From the NCBI GenBank assembly GCA_951217055.1, contig OX578285.1, forward strand, positions 52,454,024 to 52,518,023: a stretch of DNA of 64,000 bases, given 5' to 3'. Source of the stretch: Gerris lacustris. Taxonomy: Eukaryota; Arthropoda; Insecta; Hemiptera; Gerridae. The notes under the pieces are model-generated. The model searched no databases. It had not been told where the DNA came from and was given only the letters and a program-made list of their open reading frames with translations. The translations under genes and the position numbers were made by a program. Numbering within the stretch: the stretch's first letter is position 1; every line of letters begins with the position of its first letter. Below, in pieces: positions 58,501 through 64,000 of this stretch.

Positions 58501-61500
58501 GCTCAGCAGGTGTGGCATAGCTTAATCTCCCTATTCGGTATTTAAGTTTGCCACCTCCAACAATAACCTAAAAAGTACAAAAAAAAATAATATATAATAA
58601 ATACATCCTGGTACCAAATTGACGTCGTTTCATAGTTAGTACTATCTGGCATCCCCTGGAAGCAGTGGTTAGAATTAAATAATAATTAAAGTATATTAAA
58701 GGTGATGACCTCGTGAGTAAGATTCTATAGTTATTTCAGTAATATAGTTATCCAGAAAAATATACACTTGGTAAATTTTTTCTTTTATCACAAAAATCTA
58801 GTGACTTCCTTTTACTATGGTATCTAAGAGTATAATTAATCCTAACTAATGTCTTTTTGCCGTCTGTGAGTATATTTATTTATACTGATATTTATATTTA
58901 TAATTTTTTATTATTATTATACTTATTAACTATATTATTATTTATTATTATTATTATTTATATATTTATTTATATTGATATCAGACATCCTTGCAATGTT
59001 ACCAAGTCTTTTGTCTCCTACAATAGGGATGGGCTTGACACGAGGAGACCTTCCAAAGAAATGACTACTACTCTAATCTGAATATTGACCCTCGTATTCT
59101 GTTTACTTTCTCGTTATATGAGGTATACATATACAAGAAAGTATTGTGTTCATGAATAACTTTGATTTCAAGATTTTGATAGATTTGCACGTTTAAAGGT
59201 GAACCAAACCTCCAGTTCACGCCTGTCTTAAACTAAGGACACCATGAACACCCCTGAAGATGCTTTTAGCATTAGGAGCGAAAAGTTAGGATGTACATCC
59301 TTCGTTGTGGTTGCCACCGGAAGACTTATTTATACATATTTAGGTCATGAGTATAGAAATTATGAAACGAGCAAGAGTAATTACCACAACTTCAGGTAAA
59401 TTATTTTCTTTGGACTGAGAGTCATCGTCGACAACAGCAGGCTGTTTAGCAGGAGGTCTGCACGTAAGTTGAAACCTCGAAAGTGAAGTAACATTACAGG
59501 AGCTGCTTCCAATACGAACTTCAACATCTGATTCTTGGCAAGCTCTGTCTAAATTTTGACCCTGAAAACACCATTAAATTAATATAATGACTAAATAAAT
59601 AAATAATAAGCTAGAAACAAATGATATGGTTAAAAATAAATCTTAATGTATAGGACGTAGTGATTGCTGGTGGTGTAATTAATTAAAGAAAAAACCTTAT
59701 TTCATTCAGAACGTTTCATCTGAATGAAATAAGGTTTTTTTTAATTAATTATACCACCAGCCATCACTACCTCTCACACATTGAAAAAAAAAATAGGATA
59801 AACACTTAAATTTAATTTAACTTAACTATTTAAATCTTTATAAGAAAATCTTAGTCAATAAGATTAAAAATTATTATGGTATTTTTCATATAAGTAGAAA
59901 CAATTACATTAATGATGAGATGATCGGACTTCTTGTACTTGACTTCTTCGTCAAAAGCTTCATAATGCGGATTAGGATACAGAAGGAACGAGCCATGTGT
60001 AGCACTAAGGTTTCGAACACCAGTAACATTGTCCATCAAAAATCCATATTCTAGTCTAAGTGGATGTTCTGCATCAATGTCTTCAGTAACGTCATCGATT
60101 GTAGGTGATGAGCATGCCATATTTGAATTACTTTGAGCAGTACAATTCTAAAATCAAATTGATAAAATAATGATTAATTAATAATATAAGAATTGATGGG
60201 GGGGGGGGGGTGTACTGGAACAAAAAACATTTGTTGGAATTACTAGAAGTTATACTAGAGAATTGTCCTTACGGCAACTGATTATAATTAAATTATAATT
60301 GTTTACCCAAGTTTTGGAAAACCAACAAGTCAAAGTGATAAAAAAAATTGGGCCTAATCAGACCCTATACACAGGTATGGCGTGAGGGCCCGAAAGTTTT
60401 AAAGTTTTGTTGAAAAGACTCGCCTTGGTTGAACGCAGAATGTTATAACCTCAAGCTTCAAGAAACATCTCAAAGCTCAGTAAAGACTTTGTCAGTAAAA
60501 CACAAAACTCGGAAATTTCCGACAATAATATTTATTCTATTCCAGATCAAAAAACAGTGCCGTAAGCTAATTAAACAGTTTAAATCAAACTAAAATATAA
60601 AGAATTTCAAAATCCTTTCTGATACCAAAAGACTCAGTCATTTTGGTCTGCTGTTAAATATTTCTCAACTCAACATTTTTCTTCCTTCTAGTATATGGTC
60701 TGTAGGGATTATAATAATTAAAAAAACAATTTTTTTAATTATATTTTTTCCATTTTGGCTATATTTCGCCCAAACCTGGGCATCTTCAGGCCTTAGCTGA
60801 ATGTTTCATATGATGTGATAAATATTACAATGAAAGAGGTGTTAACAAACTTTGAGTAACTATTTCACTCATTGTTCAATGGTTACTCTCAACATTTTTC
60901 TTTATCTCCCCTATCCGCTGACAAATGGTTATTGTAGGTACCTCAATAGGTTCCTATATTTCCTTGACCTATATTTCGCAGATAGAAGTTCTAAATTTTA
61001 TATAAAAGATCCATCTACTATATCAATTAGACAAATGTATACTAATTTTCTTCACGTCATGGAAAAACATTGAAATTTCCAATAAGTGGATTCAATGCAC
61101 AAAAACATTTCCATGATTCAATATTTTTCCATGAAATGGAGAAAATGAGTATTTCTAATTTTTTGTCTTTCTTGTATAATTCTAATTTAATGTAAAATTG
61201 GTTGCCAAAGGATGCTAAAGTCTTATGTATAAGTTTAACTGAACAATCTGTGATATTCTAGTATACATTATCTCTTGTCTAGTTCGAGTGCTATAAATTA
61301 GCCCTCAAGACAAAATTAAAATAATTTCGCTTTTAATAGGAAAAAATCATTCTCCACTGCATTAATCTTATACTTTTTCACATAAAAAGTATGTGCAACA
61401 ACGCCAATAGAATTTATAAGTTACTTTAGAAAAATAATCAACAATATATATATATATATAATATTAATTACTAAAATTTTCTGACACTGTTTATTTTTTT

Positions 61501-62445
61501 CAAGTTGTTTTCAAATACATTATACACATTTATTTTATTCTAAATTAATCATTCAGAAGACCAGCGGCTCCTTATAACACATCTTGTTAACACCGAGCCT
61601 AAAGTAACCCCCCTTTTTTAGGTGTTGAATTTTAAAGTATAGTTCTAAATATACTAAAGCTACAAAATAACATCTCATTTATTTATCATTAAGTAACAAA
61701 AATAATTAAATTTAAAAGTAATAAAATACTCACACTAGTGTACATATTTCCCTTGTAATAAACGTAAACGTGAGGATCTTGAACAAACAGTAAATTCTTG
61801 CCGTAAACAGATATCTTAATTCCACCGGCTGGCACACCTTTCGGTATTTTTATCTATAAGAAGCAACAAGGTAACAAAGTAATAATATATTTTTTCCAGT
61901 AAAAACAAATTGTAAAAAAAATCGAACTTTCTTAAGTTGGGGTTTGTCTGTATAAAGTTTGACCCATAATAGGGTATCCAAGAGCAAACATTTTCTTATA
62001 TTTTTGGGTTTTCAGAAAAAAATAATTCTTTATAAATATTCTGCTTGTTCTTAAACCTCTAAAAATGATAATATTTTCTTGATTTTGTGCACTTGGATGT
62101 TCAGTTTCTTGAAAACTTTAGAAAATTACCAAGAGTAAACTATCCTAATTTTTGATGGTATCAAAAAATATTATTTAGAAAAGTGGTTCACAATTAAAAA
62201 AAAAAAAAAACACAAATAATTAATATTATTTTTTTTTTTTTAAATATTAAATATTATTCTATATCTTAGCCAATTTTCCAAGATATTAAACTTTATTATT
62301 TTTTTTTTTTGAAAAAAACAACAACTAGAGGATCAAGAACAAGGATTAGAGGTCAAAAACAAACAGGGATTTTTATTAAAAATTACTTTCTTTCGGAAAC
62401 CCCCCCCCCTCCAAAAAAAATTGTATGGATACTCTATCTTGACTC

Positions 62446-62509
<64 letters not shown>

Positions 62510-63974
62510 CCTGTGTGTGTGTGTGTGTATGTGCATGTACCTGGCCAGTGGTGACACCTGATTCTGCAGACTCAATTGTTGGATCATCAACATACTCAAA
62601 TAATGCTTTTTCAAATGTCCTATCTCCACGATCAAATTTCATTTTAATTTTACCAGTGCGCTGTCTTCCTGAAGCTGTAGTTATGCACTGAGCTAAATTT
62701 TGTTCCGTTCTAATAAAAAAACAAAAAAATATGTTTAGACTTTTTTCATAACAGGGCAGTAATTAATAAAAAATAGTCAGTAAGTATAAATAAATAATAG
62801 TAATATATAAAAATAATATCATACCTAAGGATTTTACATGGGAGTTCTTCAATGAAAGCTTGAATCAAACTTCCGGAATTCATGTAACTTCCAGTTATGT
62901 TAAGCAATGTACCACCGGATCTAGGTCCATTGGGAGGTGCTATGCCTTCTATCTGAGGATCGACAAATTCAAAAAGATCTTTGGATTCACCTCTAAAATC
63001 TTCAACTTTCACTATGACCGGCCCTCTTCTCAAATCGGGGGTTCCTGGACCATCAACTTTACACACTATTTGTTTAGTTTTCTCATACAAATGTTCATAT
63101 GGTTCGCATTCGAGGCCAGCAACACTTACTCCCCCATAGATATCTTTGAATGTTTTGCCCAGATTTATTCCTCGGATTGTAATATTTGTTCCTCCTTCCC
63201 AAGGACCTCTTCGGGGAGAGAATGATATGACTTCTGGATTTGGACATGTAGTATTACGATTCAACCACACGGCTCCACCTCCTTTGTCACACTGCTCCTG
63301 AACTTCACAGCGATCGGAACTCTGACACCAACCACATCCAAATTTTTCTCCAAGTGCAAGACACATGCCACAGTTATCAGCCATATCACGACAGCGATAA
63401 ATAACAACTGCAATTATAAATAAAATATTATAACATTTATCAAATACTAAGATTTCATACATATAGCTTAATCAATACATGAATTAAATATGTGAATTGA
63501 AAATATGTACCATGAATATTATCTGGATTATCAAAGGGCTTGGAACCACCCCAGATTACAGCAAATGTGGCAGTAATATTAGGAGCTCTGGATGTGTATG
63601 AAAATTCCATTTGTTCGCAATAAATTGTGTCTCCAATTATGTTTGCATTAACACTTGTAACTCTGCCTTCGATGTTAAATTGACAAACAAATCTTGTTTG
63701 TGCAATAAATTGCTGAAACACAACATAATTGGAAAATAAATTTCAATTTTTAATACATTTTATTTTATTTTTTTTTTTTCAAATAAATCAAAACAAGGTA
63801 GAGCTGGATCTAAAATAAAAATAGTTACTAAATTTAACTTACTCCAATTATATGAACTTTAACCCTCAAACTCTTCTTAACACCAGAAGCCACTAAAATT
63901 TCAGTAGAACCTCCAGGAGTAGCATTAATAGTAGGACAGAAACCAGGTCCACTACGATAACTAGGACCAATTCT
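42670..63974 (-). CDS. PlexA: Plexin-A, 3' part of the gene (19 exons, 1227 residues)
   Basis: Semaphorin receptor for axon guidance, at the plasma membrane. Nineteen exons with GT-AG borders and consistent phases join without a stop. From the N-terminal side (residue 1 at 63974): end of the segment before the third PSI, the third PSI (Cys-rich, CGMCLAL...CGWCQ, from residue 115), IPT/TIG repeats ([32 protein letters not shown] and more, to about 540), a membrane helix at about 572..594, a juxtamembrane coiled helix, then the split RasGAP-like domain with the Rho-binding domain inserted at about 832..960. Both GAP arginine motifs are present (LLLRRTESV and [13 protein letters not shown]). Family members are about 1900 to 2000 residues; the signal peptide, sema domain and first PSI domains lie past 64000. 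A cassette exon and a possible stop readthrough are listed apart. Confidence 0.96.
42925..44049. mobile_element. 1125-bp DNA transposon with CTTTTTAGGG ends, in a plexin intron
   Basis: The ends are CTTTTTAGGGTTTTGTAGA and TCTACAAAACCCTAAAAAG with TA on each side (42923..42924, 44050..44051), as for Tc1/mariner-type insertions. It contains two copies of an agctttcatttgatacccc block and a 'cggacagacggacaca' block. No transposase frame. A tRNA-like palindrome is nested at 43246. Confidence 0.8.
43246..43430. repeat. 185-bp palindrome made from the tRNA-like repeat
   Basis: Two inverted tRNA-tail halves meet at tatttccagtatatagagg (near 43331..43349), the anticodon arm of the tRNA-like unit. 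Arms are about 88 bases with few mismatches. Identical in layout and length to 56156..56340. Confidence 0.93.
44217..44362 (-). CDS. PlexA: Plexin exon r, GAP domain
   Basis: Encodes [19 protein letters not shown] and [18 protein letters not shown]. Phase 1 in, 0 out. Confidence 0.97.
44489..44631 (-). CDS. PlexA: Plexin exon q, GAP domain with second Arg motif
   Basis: Encodes [20 protein letters not shown] and [18 protein letters not shown]. Holds the second conserved arginine region of the GAP site. Confidence 0.97.
44640..47112. other. plexin intron with repeats
   Basis: Non-coding. Contains a half copy of the tRNA-like palindrome at 45389, two related blocks at about 46620..46740 and 46915..47040 (cagatccc...aagtttcattaa), and C and G runs at 46782..46795 and 47046..47060. 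No gene inside. Confidence 0.6.
45389..45485 (+). repeat. half copy of the tRNA-like palindrome
   Basis: Starts tatatagaggcccgtgg, at the same breakpoint as the two palindromes and with the same extra 'ta', then the B-box and the tctctgtctgtttcccgtag tail. So it derives from one arm of a palindromic copy. Confidence 0.8.
47113..47282 (-). CDS. PlexA: Plexin exon p, GAP domain
   Basis: Encodes [38 protein letters not shown] and VVHTWKSN. Near-invariant in the family. Ends in phase 2. Confidence 0.97.
47283..48113. other. plexin intron, nothing recognised
   Basis: AT-rich non-coding sequence between two GAP exons. Confidence 0.6.
48114..48218 (-). CDS. PlexA: Plexin exon o, second half of the GAP domain
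   Basis: 35 codons, phase 0. Encodes [18 protein letters not shown] and [16 protein letters not shown]. The donor is gtttgt, weaker than the others. Confidence 0.95.
48721..49029. mobile_element. 309-bp foldback element in a plexin intron
   Basis: tagacaattaatggatcct at the left is inverted at the right; arms of about 85 bases include ttcaaatcatttcagttcgg and end with a ggccaggccgaaacgttgcc motif on each side (minus strand near 48784..48806, plus strand 48936..48967). Same layout as the other hairpin-motif foldbacks. Confidence 0.88.
49524..49607 (-). CDS. PlexA: candidate plexin cassette exon (84 bases)
   Basis: Acceptor ggtcccacag ends at 49608 and donor gtaagt begins at 49523. The 84 bases are 28 open codons in phase 0, matching the neighbouring exons on both sides (51956 and 48218). 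They encode [18 protein letters not shown] and a basic tail [11 protein letters not shown] know of no equivalent in vertebrate plexins at this point, between the Rho-binding domain and the second half of the GAP domain. It is an inference from splice sites and frame, without transcript support. Confidence 0.55.
49779..49918. repeat. 140-bp palindromic MITE-like repeat
   Basis: ctgtgaagtgagttttttct / agaaaaaacacttcacag arms of about 45 bases surround cgagcgaagcgagac. It lies near the plexin cassette exon, about 170 bases downstream of it in plus coordinates. Confidence 0.75.
50305..51868. mobile_element. 1.56-kb Penelope-derived foldback element
   Basis: Arms of about 500 bases are inverted: tttacaacatgttgctttga at the left, tcaaagcaacatgttgtaaa at the right, then many matching blocks inward (tgagtaaactgattatttaa; gatatttcagtgagc). 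Each end carries the tgaagatgacctta...cgaaaggta motif. The centre encodes a Penelope-type reverse transcriptase fragment. Short flanks outside the arms (aagattatcatgatat at 49742 and its complement near 51895) extend the inversion further. Confidence 0.82.
50825..51180 (+). pseudogene. Penelope-like reverse transcriptase fragment
   Basis: Reads [12 protein letters not shown] near 50862 (compare the family's PKIHK), a shifted stretch, then [20 protein letters not shown] and IINLNWESM near 51015..51100. The SFDxxSLFTxIP block is a Penelope-type hallmark. Stops flank it on both sides and later blocks are missing. Confidence 0.75.
51956..52144 (-). CDS. PlexA: Plexin exon n, linker after the Rho-binding domain
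   Basis: 63 codons, phase 0. Encodes [40 protein letters not shown] and ends HDSGYK. Serine-rich and likely flexible. Donor gtaagt. Confidence 0.95.
52327..52430 (-). CDS. PlexA: Plexin exon m, Rho-binding domain
   Basis: Encodes [20 protein letters not shown] and [12 protein letters not shown]. Phase 1 in, 0 out. Confidence 0.95.
53219..53376. mobile_element. 158-bp hAT-like MITE
   Basis: Ends AGGGCCGTCCCTAGGGG and CCCCTAGGGACGGCCCT are inverted. The 8 bases gagggggc flank it at 53211..53218 and 53377..53384. Very GC-rich for the region. It is in a plexin intron. Confidence 0.9.
53978..54134 (-). CDS. PlexA: Plexin exon l, Rho-binding domain
   Basis: Encodes [37 protein letters not shown] and [13 protein letters not shown]. 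It is the ubiquitin-like fold that binds Rac/Rnd GTPases in the family. Confidence 0.96.
54135..55500. other. plexin intron, nothing recognised
   Basis: Non-coding sequence between the Rho-binding domain exon and the TA tract. A stretch near 54450..55100 has weakly coding-like composition but many stops in all frames. Confidence 0.5.
55504..55574. repeat. (TA)n microsatellite
   Basis: About 35 TA units in a plexin intron. The Tyr-Ile open frames here are artefacts. Confidence 0.97.
55757..56105 (-). repeat. full tRNA-like repeat unit (about 345 bp)
   Basis: On the minus strand: head (gtacaaggtacaggtacta near 56090), tRNA-like block at about 55864..55936 with CTCCTG / CAGGAG arms, tail tcactgtctgtttcccgtag, and end 'tagtatgaaaactacc'. 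The next unit's tail starts about 345 bases later (near 56105), so these are tandem neighbours. Confidence 0.85.
56156..56340. repeat. 185-bp palindrome made from the tRNA-like repeat
   Basis: Same structure, breakpoint and length as 43246..43430, here directly abutting a full unit in tandem. It is in the intron next to the GAP exon at 56556. Confidence 0.95.
56556..56769 (-). CDS. PlexA: Plexin exon k, GAP domain with catalytic Arg motif
   Basis: Completes [18 protein letters not shown], the first GAP arginine motif, and runs to [10 protein letters not shown]. Ends in phase 0, just before the Rho-binding domain insert. Confidence 0.97.
56838..57259. mobile_element. 422-bp pogo/Tigger-like MITE
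   Basis: Starts CAGTAGAACCTCGATAAG and ends AGCTAGGTTCTACTG with TA on each side (56836..56837, 57260..57261), as for pogo-type Tc1/mariner elements. Inside, the block cgtgttatcaaggtt recurs about eight times with variation, like multiplied transposase-binding sites. It lies in a plexin intron. Confidence 0.9.
57320..57457 (-). CDS. PlexA: Plexin exon j, GAP domain
   Basis: Encodes [18 protein letters not shown] to KSHPKLLLR. The first Arg of the RRTESV motif is at the splice junction. Confidence 0.97.
57458..57905. other. plexin intron, nothing recognised
   Basis: Non-coding sequence between GAP exons. Confidence 0.6.
57906..58170 (-). CDS. PlexA: Plexin exon i, start of the GAP domain
   Basis: Encodes [33 protein letters not shown] and [15 protein letters not shown]. 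The stretch is nearly invariant in plexins. Phase 1 in, 2 out. Confidence 0.97.
58315..58567 (-). CDS. PlexA: Plexin exon h, membrane helix
   Basis: Encodes the last extracellular strand ([18 protein letters not shown]), a hydrophobic helix [20 protein letters not shown], the stop-transfer YRRKS and the start of the juxtamembrane coiled coil. Ends in phase 1. Confidence 0.97.
58568..59384. other. plexin intron with one hairpin motif
   Basis: Non-coding. TTA-rich sequence at 58900..58980. A CTGAAGATG...GCGAAAAGTT motif lies at 59254..59288, with a flank resembling the 3' end of the 14640..16995 element. Confidence 0.55.
59385..59561 (-). CDS. PlexA: Plexin exon g, last IPT domain
   Basis: 177 bases, 59 codons, phase 0. 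Encodes [20 protein letters not shown] and a Cys pair, then an acidic loop [11 protein letters not shown] before NLPEVV. Confidence 0.94.
59657..59770. repeat. 114-bp inverted repeat
   Basis: gtagtgattgctggtggtgt at the left is inverted at the right; arms of about 54 bases meet around 'acgttt'. Some mismatches. MITE-like, in a plexin intron. Confidence 0.88.
59908..60147 (-). CDS. PlexA: Plexin exon f, IPT domain
   Basis: 240 bases, 80 codons, phase 0. Encodes [34 protein letters not shown] and YPNPHYEAF to SDHLIIN. Confidence 0.94.
60148..61733. other. plexin intron with one hairpin motif
   Basis: Non-coding. A run of G at 60200..60211. A minus-strand motif (gctatatttcgccc...catcttcag) lies at 60758..60789, matching the 15201..15536 foldback ends but without a visible partner. 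Confidence 0.6.
61734..61853 (-). CDS. PlexA: Plexin exon e, IPT domain start
   Basis: 120 bases, 40 codons, phase 0 on both sides. Encodes [20 protein letters not shown] to GNMYTS. Donor gtgagt. Confidence 0.92.
61854..62540. other. plexin intron
   Basis: Non-coding. Ends with the CT and GT microsatellites next to the 62541 donor. Confidence 0.6.
62448..62529. repeat. (CT)n and (GT)n microsatellites
   Basis: About 30 CT units (62448..62507), then about 8 GT units (62514..62529), ending only about 12 bases from the plexin splice donor at 62540. In the plexin transcript these become GA-rich and CA-rich runs just after the 5' splice site. Confidence 0.95.
62541..62709 (-). CDS. PlexA: Plexin exon d, IPT domain
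   Basis: Encodes [14 protein letters not shown] through [14 protein letters not shown], the closing strands of an IPT domain. The donor gtacatgcac is followed at once by GT and CT microsatellites. Confidence 0.95.
62825..63407 (-). CDS. PlexA: Plexin exon c, third PSI and first IPT domains
   Basis: The largest exon, 583 bases. Acceptor ataattgcag, donor gtatga. Encodes [18 protein letters not shown], the Cys-rich PSI, then IPT domains starting at [16 protein letters not shown] and [16 protein letters not shown]. Ends in phase 2. Confidence 0.96.
63511..63712 (-). CDS. PlexA: Plexin exon b
   Basis: Acceptor ttgtgtttcag, donor gtacat. Encodes [16 protein letters not shown] to [14 protein letters not shown], ending in phase 1. 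Conserved Cys pairs and the DNPDNI stretch precede the third PSI in plexins. Confidence 0.93.
63843..63974 (-). CDS. PlexA: Plexin exon a, segment before the third PSI domain
   Basis: Acceptor ctttatag, donor gtaagt, phase 0 in and out. Encodes [20 protein letters not shown] to VKVHIIG. The preceding exon is outside the window. Confidence 0.9.
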
Positions 63975-64000
63975 CTATAAAGAAATACGGACAGTTAGTA

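Noticed and set aside
62309..62642. Open frames with Ser-Leu or Arg-Glu runs
   Set aside because: They translate the (CT)n tract and overlap the true plexin exon at 62541.
62860..63225. 121-codon plus-strand frame
   Set aside because: Antisense shadow of the large plexin exon at 62825..63407.

Overview
The window is nuclear DNA of an animal, most likely an insect. It is AT-rich, has GT-AG introns of 0.1 to 8 kb, and is crowded with degraded transposable elements, microsatellites and inverted repeats. The two host genes resemble arthropod Rab32 and Plexin-A. I cannot name the species. There are no prokaryotic operons or CRISPR arrays.

Left third (about 6.2 to 23.0 kb, + strand): a Rab32-family small GTPase gene. 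Its GTPase core lies on four exons (17780..18025, 20760..20941, 21455..21576, 22896..23016). Upstream I infer a separate acidic first exon (6237..6309) and a 39-base microexon (9550..9588) that looks like a duplicate of the end of exon 1. With the microexon the protein is 260 residues, without it 247. The introns hold a Jockey reverse transcriptase fragment, an RTE endonuclease relic, a 65-bp minisatellite, a broken Penelope-like element with a GIY-YIG domain, hAT-like elements and a 155-bp poly-T tandem array.

Middle (about 23 to 42.6 kb): the gap between two convergent genes. It holds a pair of 291-bp MITEs with 8-bp target duplications, TA microsatellites, two inverted copies of an element carrying a perfect 56-bp palindrome, a MULE-type transposase relic, a Gypsy gag-pol relic, and about 7 kb of AT-rich sequence that may include a long plexin 3' UTR.

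Right third (about 42.6 to 64 kb, - strand): the 3' part of a Plexin-A gene. Nineteen exons join in frame into 1227 residues: the end of the ectodomain (third PSI domain, IPT domains), one membrane helix, and the whole cytoplasmic GAP region with its inserted Rho-binding domain. The sema domain lies beyond base 64000. An 84-base in-frame cassette exon with good splice sites lies between two standard exons. The TGA stop is followed in frame by 25 more sense codons.

Across the window a short hairpin motif (GAAGATG, stem-loop, CGAAA) recurs at more than ten places, usually facing outward at the ends of inverted repeats, and is tied twice to Penelope-like reverse transcriptase. A tRNA-like repeat of about 345 bp also recurs, twice as a 185-bp palindrome centred on the anticodon arm.
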